DNA of 64,000 nucleotides from Thinopyrum elongatum (lineage: Eukaryota > Streptophyta > Magnoliopsida > Poales > Poaceae): positions 180,846,942-180,910,941 of the forward strand of contig CM022302.1 of the NCBI GenBank assembly GCA_011799875.1. Direction: 5' to 3'. A model generated the notes under the pieces. It was not told the DNA's origin, ran no database searches, and saw only the letters and a list, made by a program, of their open reading frames with translations. Below are positions 37,685 to 49,700 of this stretch, in pieces. How positions within the stretch are numbered: position 1 is the stretch's first letter; the number at the start of each line of letters is the position of its first letter. The translations under genes and the position numbers were made by a program.

Positions 37685-38700
37685 GAAAGTGCATTAAATC
37701 TTAATTCTACAGTACTACTACCAAGATATATCGTCCTTCGGAGTGTAAATAGTTAAGCCGATGACATGTTGGTCTACCTCAAGAGGGCCCATATGTCAGT
37801 TAATGGAAGAGAGAGGTGCGTAGGCGTATTTGCGGAAGCGTGCTCCACTGGCAAACATGATCGCAGTATAGGGTAAGGCTGATTTAGTAACACCAACATG
37901 CTGGTTCAGCTTATTAATTAAGTGTCCCATCTGCTGCAGCGTGTATTGTCACTTCACTGTGAAGACTAGTTGAATAATTCTCTCTGACCGAGATGGGGAA
38001 TAATGGATCGCCAAGACTTGCTATCTACAGTATCCCTATGCCTCTACTCTCATCCTGTCCAACAAGATGAAACATTGGCCAAGGCACCCGGCGCCAATAA
38101 TGTAGGAGTACTAGTAGTATTTTGTGTCAAACTTTGACCATCTATTTAACTAATAAAATGTTAATGCATATCACCAAAAATCATATCACTGGATTCATAT
38201 TTGAACATAGTTTTTAATGGTATAATTTTTTATGACATGCATTGACACTTTGTTAGTTAAATTTATGGTCAAAATTTTACACTAAGTACGAAGGGGACCA
38301 ATAAACCAGGACGGAGGTTTATATACAGGTCAATAAAAAAATCATCAACCAAGGTAGTAGTAAATGATGAGTGCCCGAAGAATTTTTTTTGCAAAAGTAC
38401 TCAATAATGGGCTCGTTTTCCTCAAGAAAATTGTGTTTACGAACGTATTAATTGGAATGCATGCGTGAGGAACAAAAGACCAGAACTTTTACACGCATTG
38501 GTGAGTTTTCTCTTAATTCTTGCATGCAACATTTTAATGAAGCTTGAAACATGAACATGTCAATGGGAGGGAGTAAAAGCCATGCGGCACACATGCAACA
38601 TGCAACACTCACACGTACACATGCACGCACGCAACACTCACGCATCCATGCGGCACACAGCACACGACGAACACACACGCTCACGCTCTAGTGCTCAACC
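37685..38700. other. Non-coding spacer with a partial MITE
   Basis: No gene. A MITE-like hairpin lies at about 38120-38312: GTGTCAAACTTTGACCAT on the left is matched by ATGGTCAAAATTTTACAC and a CCAGGACGGAGG end on the right. From 38590 to 38690 there is an ACAC/GCAC-rich tract. Confidence 0.45.
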
Positions 38701-38702
38701 TA

Positions 38703-39020
38703 CTCCCTCTATCCATGAAAGACTGTACATATAGAGATTTACACATTGACCAAGAGGAACTAGAACTTCATGGCATAATTAACGCCCAAAAGTAGCAGAC
38801 TTATGTGTGCATGCGAGCATTGAGAGAAGAAGATTAAATGAAGGTTGTTGCATGCTGTCATTAAGGATAGACATGCAGCCTATAGCTAGAGCACAAGTTG
38901 GTGCATTAGTCAATCAATACTGATTAGATTAAAGGCTAAGTGTATTAGAAGTCTAGATGTACACTCTTTGTTTAAAAAAATTCTAATGCTAGATGTGTAG
39001 TTTTTCACGGACCGAGGGAG
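38703..39020. mobile_element. Stowaway-type MITE (318 bp)
   Basis: TA-flanked, with ends CTCCCTCTATCCATGAAA and TTTCACGGACCGAGGGAG, which are inverted repeats. Confidence 0.8.
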
Positions 39021-39400
39021 TACACATGCATGCACTCACATACACAGCCAGGGTGGTTCACGTGCAAGGGTTGGACTCCTGTCACGCATGCGTAAAGTTT
39101 TATTTAACTGATTTCTTTGCTCTGCCAACTGACAGGTGGGACCCAGAAACTAGGTGTCAATTTAACCAGTCAACAAAGTGCCACGTCGACTATGTGGCCG
39201 GTCAGTAGGGTGCAATACGATGCTCTACGGTGAGCTAGTGACTATATAATCACCGCAAAACTATATAGTGACCGTAATGAGCGTATTGTTACATACGTTG
39301 ACCGCTAGTGTATTTTTCTCGTTTCAAATTAAGCCATATTAATCGGAAAGGATGCAATATGGACTAGTACTACTTTGATGTGTCCCGTCAACTCGCCGAA

Positions 39401-39745
39401 CGAGGAGAAGCTTGCTTACTACGCCCTCTTCCTCGCCCACGCGCGGTGGCTTATAGGACGAGGAGAAGCTTGCTTACTACATACGCCTACGCCCTCTCCC
39501 TCGCCCACGCACGCGGTGGCTCGCAGGACAAGGAGAGGGTTTTGACTACAGCGCCCTCTCCCTCGCCCTCGTGGTGGACATGCAGCAGTTCATTCAGTGT
39601 CAGATTGCCAGAAGCATATTGTACTGTAGTATCATCATTGTTGGACCTTCCGAAGAGGCGAAGAGCCAAGTGCAAGGTTCACAGGAGTACAAACTGTTGA
39701 ACCTCCCGAAGAGGCAAAGAGCCAAGCGCAAGGTTTATAGGAGTT
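39401..39745. repeat. Local minisatellites
   Basis: Three decayed units of about 60-70 bases (GAGGAGAAGCTTGCTTACTA, then CGCCCTC and CCTCGCCC) run from 39401 to 39575. Two units of 50-56 bases (CCGAAGAGGC, AAGAGCCAAG) lie at 39640-39745. Confidence 0.7.
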
Positions 39746-40027
39746 GTCGTCCTAGTACTACAACTATAGCGAACGATCGCTACTTTATGATGCTGCCACG
39801 TCACCTATATCCAAAGTTGTGCCACCTTTTTTTCTCACAGAGCGTGTTGGAGCCCGTGCAACAGCCACACAAGTTGCACGTACACATAACACATTTACTA
39901 GTAATAAATTCTAAAGGACAAATGCCAGTATGCCACACAAGTTCATCTCCACTTCATGTGATAAATTTGTGCACGACTAGTCTACATATATTTACAGCGC
40001 TACCGTTCACAATTTACCATACTCCAC

Positions 40028-42030
40028 TTACACGTTATAGATGGGCTCCATGTCCTCCTCCAGGTTCCAGTCCCAGGTGTTCTTCATAGATGGCACGATC
40101 CATAGCGATGGGCAACGGGAATCATTGTCGCAGCTTTCTAGTCCGGTTCCACACGATGGAGACTCATCCAAGCTGAAGCGGCATAAATCAGGGATAGCGT
40201 GTCCCAGCATGTCATTCATCCGGTGGTGCGCACTGAAGACACAACCATGCTTCATGAACGGCAGGCCTTTGGTGTCGTGCACGAAAGGTGGCATCCGCTT
40301 CACAATGGGGTAGATGTCTCCAATGAAAAGCGAGTCTCTCCAAGAGTGTTCCTCGGCACCCACATAGCATCACGGGGGTCGAACTCGACGCCGTTCATCT
40401 GGTACACACGGCATCTCAGATCTAGACACATGGTGACGTACATGGTTAAGGTCCATGCATAATAATGTTGTGCTCAAATATGGTGGTCAGTAATATTGTG
40501 AAGCAAATAGTACTACTCCAGTATAGAGGAAGTAAAATAACCGGCTTGTTATATATAGCCACTCTTGGCTACATGGATGAGATAGTAAGACATGGAAAAA
40601 CAAAAATGGTGGGAGCTAGTGGGTTCAAGTCTTCAAGGGCCTAGCTAGCTATACGCGTCCTCCAAGGTAAAAAGTACTAGTACTAGTAAGTAGTACAATG
40701 AAAGAGAAGGCGAGAGGGTTAAAAATCTAATACTAAATTGTAGTACTAGTACAGTAAACATGTCCCAGTCAAGAAAAGAAAATAACTAACAAGTACTACT
40801 ACTGTAACACACAGCAATGAGAAAATGGAATACCTGGGTAGATGGTGACGGTCCGATCGTGGTAGATCGTGTGACCATGTTGCACATCAGTGGTACCATG
40901 GGTAACGACTGCTAAGATAGTTGATCCCAATATTCCAAAGTCAGCTACAAGGTTCCAGGTTAGACCGAACCACGGATGCAAATGCACATCCAGGATCGGC
41001 GATCTTATTTTGATCGGGGGATGACTGGTCCCTGCAAACTAATGGAGTACCGTTAGGGATGAAAATGATGGTTTGTGCATTCCGTTTGTAATCTCTCGTA
41101 CCATAGGATAGCAACCAAATGAAACAAGTCCCCTGGCTTGAGACCGTGAAGATGCAGCCTACATGGCACACGGCATCTTCGAACATGTAGGGGTACAAAT
41201 CTGCCGCGGCCAACATGCGCCAGCCTCTGCCATTACTGCCTTTTGTATTGATGGCAATCCTTATGTCAAACACCGCGATGAGATAGTAATCATCGTAGCC
41301 GTATCGCTTTGTTGGTGGGTCCGCAATTGCTATCTTCTTCAATCTCATGTTGGCATCATCATACGTATTCAAGCCCAGCCAGTCTGGAAGGCCGATCCCA
41401 ATGGTGGAGAAGGGGTCTACGAGAACGGCTGCACTGCTGTGGATGTTGTGCAAAAGGATGGTGGTATCCGGTCGGAGGTATGCAAGCCAATCTTCATTGG
41501 CACCAACCCAAACCTATATATTAGACAGTGGGCAGTGGAGAAATTATAGGATGGAAAAACTAAGTACTATATTTAGAATATACACTACATGATCAAACTC
41601 CATGACTGGCCTGCTCATCGGACAAAATCCGACTACCTCTCAACGTCGGCAACTCTAGCGGAGTCAACGTGCAACCATGGCCAGGGAGCGGTGGACAGTT
41701 CGATGGATTGTCCCATAGAATAACCTGCTGCTCGAGAACGCATGCAAGACCAACAAGCATGGCCTTTTCCCAAGCCTGTTTAAGCACCGTCTTAAAATAG
41801 TTGGTGCAGGAAGCACCCAGTCTTGCAGCGGTGAGGACGTCGGTGCGATTTCTCCCAGAGGATCGTCGTCCAAGGTTTCCCAACCCTGATGAGGAGGAGA
41901 AACGCCTGGCGAATCCATGGGAGCAGCGATGAACTGCCTTGGTCTCTTCGGGGGGAGGGGAACTGGCAAGGAGATAATAACGTAACCGCAGGGCCTCGTC
42001 CCTTCGTTAAGGAAGTTATGTGGGTACACA
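40028..42030 (-). pseudogene. F-box/DUF295-like gene, captured copy 2
   Basis: Minus strand. A possible start is MDSPGVSPPHQGWETL near 41920. It leads into an F-box-like WETLDDDPLGEIA, then a frameshift, then LTAARLGASCTNYFKTV and KQAWEKA. A separate open block at 41453-40941 reads YGYDDYYLIAVFDIRIAI, GRGWRMLAAADLYPYMFEDA and CHVGCIFTVSSQGTCFIW, the usual DUF295 style. The last exon, about 40440-40028, reads MNGVEFDPRDAMWVP, shifts frame, then DSLFIGDIYPIVKRMPPF. Two frameshifts break it. Same strand as copy 1 but clearly different in sequence. Assignment of the N-terminal F-box is weaker than the DUF295 part. Confidence 0.65.
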
Positions 42031-43080
42031 TAGTGGTAGTGCCTAGTGCCCCGCGATGGTGCGGCTATTATTTACTACGTAGTACTGTAGCAACAGTAGT
42101 ACTACTTTCTCAACTAGTAGTGCGATGTACTATACTTCTATAGTGCACCAGTTTTGAACTCTTGAATCTCAAGGCCAAGGAGTTACAGTTGCAAGTGGAG
42201 GGTACTACTGTTCTCTCGAACCATCGCTGTACTATCAATGCAGGGAAAGTACACCTGCGTAGTGCGTACTCTCCGTGCTCTATTTAAGCATGTAGCTGGC
42301 CTACTCAGCCGCTCCTCTCACGCACACACTAGCAACCTGTTTATCAGCGACGGTTACTGCGGGGGCAGAACATTTGAGTTCTTTGATATAGCGAGACTAG
42401 GCTTTTCGCTTCCATTTGTGGAGGTGTAATGGATCTCGTCAAACTTTGTTAGTTCCTTCTTTATGAATGAGATGAGGCAAAGTTTTTGCCTCCATTTCAA
42501 AACAAAAAAAATCACGTCAAGAGGAATTTCTTTTATAGAGCCGATAATGGAGCGAAGTCCATGCGTGCAACTCCACAAGCTATAGAGTAGTTGCACTTTA
42601 CATACAGAGCCATATTGCACAGTTCCCAATGCCATGCCAGGCTTTTCCGGCTCCTCGGGCTTAATTGGGAGGCACTAGTTTAAATATAGTAGCTGATGAG
42701 GAAGCTGCAAGCGAGGTGCGGCTAGGGCGAGCACGCAGGCGAGAAACTTTGCATGGTGTGAATTGATATATAGGAGTACTACTCTAGTACGCGAGCCACG
42801 AGATGATGGAAGGGAAAACCCGTTCACGTGGCTGGGCTACCCAGTGCACCCAGATTGTGGTGCGACACGTCCATTTGACTTCAAGTCAAACTACCAGTGT
42901 ACAATATTGGCTCGCAGCGAGGTTACTATTTAAAAAAAAGGCCGCCATGCGTTCGGCCGGGATCAAACCCACAAAACGAGCTATACACTCCCGCGACCAC
43001 TAGTAGTACTCGTTGGAGTACAACGCAACCTAGAATCGCCTTTTGTCGCTAGTACATTGTTCCTTACAAGAAACCACTAC
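42031..43080. other. Non-coding stretch upstream of F-box copy 2
   Basis: No gene recognised. Rich in TAGTACTAC-type motifs. Near 42960 a GGGATCAAACCCA box resembles a tRNA/SINE B-box complement, but nothing else of a tRNA is visible. Confidence 0.35.
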
Positions 43081-43083
43081 CAA

Positions 43084-44023
43084 GAAACTACCACTTACCA
43101 ACCAGCCCTACCAAGAAACCACTACTCTACAAAAATTAGCAAAAACATACCAAAATTTTCTTAATCCATCGCAATAAACTACCAAGTGCCGTTATAGGCA
43201 CGTTTCAACCCATGTCGCCCCTTCAGTCAACGCCTTCTATTTGACTGGCAAGTTAGGCGTTATGACTTGTGGGACCTACATGTCAGTCTGGACAAAAATC
43301 CTCGAGTGACCTCCTACCTCCGGCCCGTCCACCTAGTCATCCTCGGCCATGGGATGCAGCTACCGCCGCCGGCAGAAGACGAGGTCAAAAGCGCCGGTGG
43401 CGTGGAGCCCATCTTGCGGCAGCCCGGATGCCAGCTCCGTCCGGCGCTCGCGGCCGCTAGCTAGCCAACCTAGCACACACCCTGCTGGATGCATCCAGCT
43501 ACTTGTCTGCAAGGTTTGCTAGCTAGGTTGGCACGGCGGTGCGGCGGCTTGCTCGCGCGCGCCGCGCTAACTCCAACCATCTGGCTCGAGCAAAGGCCAG
43601 CGTGGCGGCTTGCTCGAGCGTGAGCCACGCTCGGGCCAGCCAGCCAAACCGTGCGGAGGCCAGCGCGGTGTCCGGCCCGTCCGGCGGAGCGGCGGCCAGC
43701 TCGCTCATCACCGGCGCCACCAACGAACACGCATAAGAACTGTTTGAAGTAATGCTCAGGAAAAATAATGATTGGAGGAGGAAGAACAAGATAGAAGGTC
43801 AGATGTGGGTCCCTCGTGTCAACGGTCAAACAAAATGTGTTGGTTTAAGCTGCCTCATCAGCACGGATGTGTGGGCCAACCCTATCATAAACATGTTTAA
43901 ATGAGCCTAATCGGCACTAGGTAGTAGTTTTTTGGCGCGGATTAAGAAATTTTGGGTATGTTTTTGCTATTTTTTGTACAATAGTTTCTTCCTAGGGCTG
44001 GTTGAAAGTGGTATTTTTTGTTA
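43084..44023. mobile_element. DNA transposon with ~130 bp TIRs and a GC-rich core
   Basis: The left arm (about 43084-43216) and right arm (about 43887-44023) are inverted copies. ACCAGCCCTA, AGCAAAAACATACC, TTTCTTAATCC and TAGTGCCG (AAGTGCCG on the left) recur in order in both. The core (43270-43740) is very GC-rich and contains a 16-base palindrome, GCTGGATGCATCCAGC (43484-43499), within an 11-base inverted repeat. Exact ends and target duplication were not fixed. It could be a Mutator-like element carrying captured DNA, or a foldback element. No transposase. Confidence 0.65.
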
Positions 44024-44205
44024 AATACTCTACATACTGTAAGTAGGAGTGAAAGTTAAGCTTTGGAAGCCAATAAGCACGGCTAGTTACATAGTGCCTA
44101 TGTGTATGTAATTCAAACTAAATATCAACCATGAGTGACTAATATCTTGATGGAAAACTCGAAACTATGGAAATACTAGCAATTTTTTTTGCATGGTTGG
44201 AAATA

Positions 44206-44538
44206 CTAGCAATGTGCACATGCGTTGCAACGGATCATAATTAGAATAATACTTATTCACAAACTTGATAGAAAACACTCTAATTTTGATATACATATAT
44301 CACTAGAAATATATTATGTTTCAATCAGAATATATTCCTTGGGCTATTTTGGTGAGGTCAGGGAGGGATGTGGTTGGTTTTAAGATACTAATTAAGGGGT
44401 TTTTGCAAATTGGGTAGAGAAGTGGGATGTTGTTGAGAAAAGGCAACAACTTACCTCAGAGTCGTTAGATGTAGATCTAATGGTCAGAAATGACGGATGG
44501 CAGACACACCATCATCACCAACTAAGTCTTCTGTAGGA
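44206..44538 (-). mobile_element. Helitron-like element 1
   Basis: The minus-strand 3' end reads TTGCAACGCATGTGCACATT then GCTAG, ending in CTAG. The other end contains AGTTGGTGATGATGGTGTG, as in the two related copies (44542 and 53469). It directly abuts Helitron-like element 2. Confidence 0.55.
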
Positions 44539-44541
44539 GTA

Positions 44542-44969
44542 CTAGCAAGATGCCCGTGCATTGCATGGAACATCGAGATGCATTTTTTTATAAAACACCT
44601 GTTGTGATTGACCCATGCGGGAGTAATCCCATGTGTAAAAACAAATGATATCTCGAGAAAGAGGAGAGATAAGGTGAGGAGGAGTGGGGCGTGGTGGTGA
44701 TTGGTGATCGGACTGAGCGGAGGCATGGGGATGGACGACGCCGGCAGCGACCACCATGCAAGATTGTTCCAGAGGCTTCCTTTTTTAATTTCTCAACAAT
44801 GAGGTTGTGGGAGATAAGGATGAACGAGGGAAGGCCTTGTCTGCAAATATGGAGAGAGGTGCGGGTATCTTTTAGTTTGCTTTCTGTCCGTCAGATATAG
44901 ATCGGACGGTCTATATTGCAAGATGGCAGGCATACCATCATCACCAACTCGGTTTTTTTTATAAGAAGA
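44542..44969 (-). mobile_element. Helitron-like element 2
   Basis: The minus-strand 5' end is TCTCTTCTTATAAAAAAA, then GTTGGTGATGATGG. The 3' end is CCATGCAATGCACGGGCATC then TTGCTAG: a short hairpin about 10 bases before CTAG, as in grass Helitrons. The preceding base is A on the plus strand, and T follows the GA end, fitting insertion between A and T. Confidence 0.6.
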
Positions 44970-44975
44970 GATATA

Positions 44976-45250
44976 AGTATGGAGATACAAATGTATTATC
45001 GATACTTGTTTCCATAAACTTGGATCTACATTCTATTCAATGGCTGAGCATGTGGGGCCTTAGCACGATGACTTCTCGACTGTGTAAAACAAAGGTTTTC
45101 CCGTCGCCGATAAGGAGGGGGTGACGGCGGCGCGCTTTCGGCTCGCTCTAGTCCTGGTAGTCATACTAGGTGGTCTACGAACGTGTAGACTTATTCTTTT
45201 TCACGTCTCGTGTTCGTCGTACTGCCATGACTATTGATGAATAGACGGTA
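44976..45250. other. Short unclassified insert
   Basis: GGTTTTCCCGTCGCCGATAA, GGCGCGCTTTCGGCTCGC and later ACTATTGATGAATAGAC have the look of a LINE 3' end or a gene 3' UTR. No ends visible. Confidence 0.3.
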
Positions 45251-46540
45251 AGTTATTCACGAGAAAACCATGGTTGAGCGTGTGTGCGAGAGAGAGACAG
45301 CGCGTGCGTGTGTGATATGTGTAGAGACTGAGGCAATGATAAGAGATTCTTTGTGTATCTGTGTGTGGATGATAGAGAGAGACATGTGCATGGGGCTTTG
45401 TGTTGTGTAACGTGGAGACACCAGAACATAATCAGAGAGTGAGTGTGTGAGATACACATGTGGACATGGGGAGAGATGTGTGAGTTAGAGAGATTGAGAA
45501 TTCTGGTGTGCATGTGAGCTAGAGAGAGAGGGGGATATATACATACCTAGAGCTGGAGAGAATATGCAAGGGTGTGTGTCTTAAAAGAAGGATCCAGATA
45601 GATGGGTGTTTGTGCGTGTCTGTGTGTGTTTGTGTGCGCGCGTGTGTGAGAGGGAGTGTGTGTATGTGGAGAAGAGAGACCACTAATGATGTAAACCTAG
45701 TAGGGAAGGGGGAATGGTGTGACATGTGTGTCAAAGAGAGAGAAAGGCATGTGTAGTAGCGGGATAGCATGGGTGCGGGCGGGGAGCAGACTATTTGGAA
45801 GAGACATCGAGTGTGTGTGGGAGAGGGGTGTGAGAGCGAGACAGAGAGCTAGCGAGGGAGAGAGAGAGGAAGAGAGGGGGAGAGAGAGGGCTCGTTTGTG
45901 TGTGGAAGTGGCGTATAGATAGGGAGACAAGGTTGATGTTGTTCGAAAGTGGCCTATGTACGGAGACGCAAGGGAAGCGAGGCATCGTGTGTGTGTGATA
46001 GAGACATCATGAGATATCTAGAATAGATGGTGTAGAGAACAACGTGCGAGATTGAGAATGATGATACGTTAGGGAGCTATGGAAAGAGTCACGACATATA
46101 TGTATATTGGGAAGGAGTTGGGTCGGGTCCGCATGTCGGAGAGATAGAAAGAGGAGAGTGGTGCACAAGGAGACAAAGGGTGCTTGTTTGCAGGGGGTGG
46201 TGAGTGAGGTGAGTGTGCGAGAACCACATAACTAGGGAGATAGACGTTTGGGGGCGACGTTTTGTGTGTATGGGAAAGATACACTCTATATAGTGCGTGT
46301 GCTTGGGAAAGAGAGATGCCGGGAGACCTAGAGAGTGGGGGAAGAGATGTGTGCATGCGCGAGAGACAAAGTGATAGAGACCTATATTGGGGTCCGGACT
46401 TAGAAGAGAGAGGGGGTTAATGTGCTCCTCTGTTCGTGTCCGAGGGGAGAGAACGACTTGTGGGGGGGGACGGGGTGTGTGGCTTCAGATAAAGAGTGAG
46501 GTGTCTATATTTGAGAGACTTTAGCGTAATTGACATATAT
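45251..46540. repeat. GA-rich tract of CACTA-2
   Basis: GAGAGA and GTGTGT runs over 1.3 kb. This is the inverted counterpart in composition and position of the CT-rich region in CACTA-1, lying on the far side of the element gene. Open frames here are low-complexity artefacts. Confidence 0.75.
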
Positions 46541-47200
46541 ATGGTCAATAGTGTGTGCACTCATGGTTGATCAATTTGTTTCACAGTTTGGACTATGAGA
46601 TAACGATACTTTTGAACATGCGTGATATACTTTGAAGTACCAGAATTACAAACCTAAGATTAGAATTTTGGAATTCGACTCCATCATTAGCTTTTGTAAT
46701 TCATTTAAACGGAGGTACATTTTTTAAGCCGGGATTTCGTGATTTCAAATTCATATATCAAACCTAGAGATATACACATACGGGCATGTTCAAACCTTAT
46801 AATCATCCACTTTATTCATACACATACACATTTTTGTTTTTGTCATCATATTTAGGATAAACACATTTGGAATTTCATTTGAATTGGACCATATGATGGT
46901 ATTTGCTTCCACTAGCTCAATGATCCATATTTGAATTGAATGGACAATCTAAGTTTCGAGTTGGAGACATTGATTTTTGAAACTTGCACTTTTTTTTGCG
47001 TGCAAAACAAATAAATTCTCGGCCATGATACCATAGTCGGTCGTACAAGAGTAGAACACTTAATTTCAGCCACCAAAAGATTTCAAACTTCCCACTCACA
47101 TCGAAATATCTCGCGCCCGAAAGTTTAGCCCTGCGATATTTCTGTTTTACCCCTGCCACATGAACAGAAAAGGGCTACTTTGGTAACTCCATTGTTTTCC
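46541..47200. other. AT-rich spacer upstream of element gene 2a
   Basis: AT-rich, no gene. Ends with a pyrimidine-rich stretch (CCCCTTCCCCTTCCCCTCCC, about 47237) preceding the GC-rich first exon. Confidence 0.4.
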
Positions 47201-48224
47201 CCTCTTTGCCCCCAACATTCTTCCCAAGAGCCCCTCCCCTTCCCCTTCCCCTCCCCCCAACCACGCCAAGCCGCCGAATCTAGTCCTCCGCCGCAGCGGT
47301 GGACCTCACACCCCGCCGGATCTACCTTCCGCACCTTGGAACCCCCAACTGCCAACTCACCACTTCACCGGAGCCGCTTCAACAACTGGCTTGTCCACCG
47401 CTCCAGATCTCCTTGACCGCCATCATGGTCCACCGCACCGGATCTGCTTCACCGGCGCCCTCGTCCACCACAGTGTAGGCCCTTCACCGACTCCCTCGTC
47501 CGCCACATCGCTGGACCTTCATACAAGCCCTCGTCCGCCGCAACAGATCCGCCTCACCGAAAGCACTGTACACCGCGCCAGATGTGCTTCGCCGACGCCT
47601 TCGTCCGTTGCACCGGACCCACTCCACGAATGCCATATACAACTCCACCAGCCCTGCTTTACTGACGCCGCGGCCTCATCAGGTTATTTCGATTTGTACT
47701 CCTTCGGTTGTTCTCTTCTTTATCATGGAACTGTTCACTTACCACAGATGAGCTTTCTTGTATGTCGACAGGCGCCGCAACCGATGCACCGGAGCCGCTT
47801 CAGCAACGGCGACAGCCGGCCCAAACTCAACCGCAACATGAGCACCATCGACGATCCTCAGCTATCAAGTATGACAACAATACCCATACGCCGCCGAGAA
47901 TCAGGTACTATTATCCAACGGCCGGCGCCTACGTTCACTTTCTTAGCATAAGCACCGCACCTTCGAATTTCTTCAGGGCATCATTCAATTTTTCATGAGA
48001 CGCGTTATTCTTCTTGCACTTGTAGGGCCATACTTCTGGTAGTGAACATTTTACATGTGCTAAATTACAAACCAGTGCACATATAGTTACAATGCTTTTG
48101 TTTTGTCCTAAGTATTACTGTACTTCCTAGATATCACTGCCTACTATTTTACTTCTTGCATGCTATATTTATGATAATGGTGTTGTTCTAATGCCACCTG
48201 TTGGTTACATCAGACTGCTTCTAT

Positions 48225-48497
48225 GGCCCTGTTTGGATACTCTAACTTAGCTAGAGGTTAGAGTTAGTTTCTAGCTCATGACTAACCCTGAACTAACTCT
48301 AGCCGAAGAGGTGTTTGGATGACAGGGTTAGATTGACAATAAATGCACTAGGAGACCTAGCTCCTATTAGCACCTCTTGGGTGGGATAGTTTTTTTGGGT
48401 GGGTTAGATGCAACTAGCTCAAACTAGCCCTCATGTTCTGATACTTTAGGGCTATTTGAGCCCAAACTAGCTCTAACCCATGGATCCAAACAGGGCC
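48225..48497. mobile_element. PIF/Harbinger-type MITE (273 bp), TSD TAT
   Basis: The ends GGCCCTGTTTGGATAC and GGATCCAAACAGGGCC are inverted repeats. TAT flanks both sides (48222-48224 and 48498-48500). The internal part is rich in CTAGCTC and AACTAGC inverted words. Confidence 0.82.
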
Positions 48498-48500
48498 TAT

Positions 48501-49670
48501 GTTCTCTATGCTTAATTACACATCAGCAAACAAGCTTGTGGTTCTGCTGCTTTTTGTTTGTTTTACCCTACATTTTCAGATGCTAGCTATTACATCACTG
48601 CTCCGAGCCTCTTTTCATTACTTTTTTGTGCATTCTTCATCTTCCCAAGTTGCATGACTAATATGATGCTTCTATTAATTATCGAGCTGCCAACCCCATC
48701 AAGCAAAATATTTGTTCTTTTGGGGCTGGCACCTCAAACAAGCATAAAAATAGAGTGAAGCACATATATTGTCGTGTAAGCACACACCCTTCTTTCATTA
48801 GTTTAGATTAACCATTGATGATCAATTCGAACCAGTGCATGCGATTAAAATTAATTTTACCTAAATAGAGGGTGCAAAATAAACTACAACAACTAGATTT
48901 GCAACCACAGGATGCTGACGATATCTTCAAAGAACATTGCAACAGCAGCGAGGCTTCACAGCAACATATGGTAAGCCAGTGTGTTTTAGTACATGTGAAA
49001 TGTAATGCGTGTGGGCTGCTTTCTTGGCTTGTGCCCTCAACCTTTAATCCTATAGAATTACAAATAGTTCAGTTGTCTGCTTTGCTGTATTGCATGATTC
49101 GAATGCTTGTTTGTTACTTGTTAGGCTATACCTGAGTTGGCCAATATGTCAGCAGTGCCTGCTGTACTATCATAAAGAAATGCATGCCTAGTTCATTTGA
49201 CTCCTTAACTTTTCCTATGAACTTCATCACAAGACTGTCTTCGTAGTTTATATGAGGCCACACTGTTAAGTGCTTTCTCAGATTATTTCAACTGCTTAGA
49301 TGCCTGGGCAACTTAAATATAGCGGTGGTACACTGCCTTTCATCTAGGGATGTCAACTGGGTCCCGTTTAATCCTGATTAAAGTCCACTAATGGTATGAT
49401 AGTTCAAAAGAGTTTTTCTTTTTTGAGGAAAATAAACTAGTGAGCTAGCAAAAACTAACTAGATGGGACTGGCGGATGCCATTTATTTGCCACTTACATC
49501 CCTACTTTCATCTTACCATTCTAATTTGTTTTCGGCTGATGCTGCTTCGAACCATTTAAATATAGCTTGCCATGCTCGGGAATAATTCGTATTTCATTTA
49601 CCATGTAAGCTTACTGCCTGGATCATGCGATAACTATCTCTTACTTATGTCCAGTGGAAACCTTTCAGGA
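48501..49670 (+). other. Introns of gene 2a
   Basis: AT-rich sequence with one supported exon-like block at 48872-48969. No other feature recognised. Confidence 0.4.
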
Positions 49671-49700
49671 TGCCGTTCACACTAGGACACAATGTACAAC

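Noticed and set aside
42950..43000. tRNA or SINE at the GGGATCAAACCCA box
   Set aside because: Only a B-box-like word is present. No A-box at proper distance, no cloverleaf and no SINE tail.
44976..45250. LINE 3' end
   Set aside because: The wording is reminiscent of a retroelement or gene 3' end, but no poly-A tail, duplication or coding part is visible. It is left as unclassified.
45251..46360. Long open frames in the GA-rich tract
   Set aside because: They are Ser/Leu/His or Arg/Glu low-complexity readings of GA and GT runs, found on both strands.
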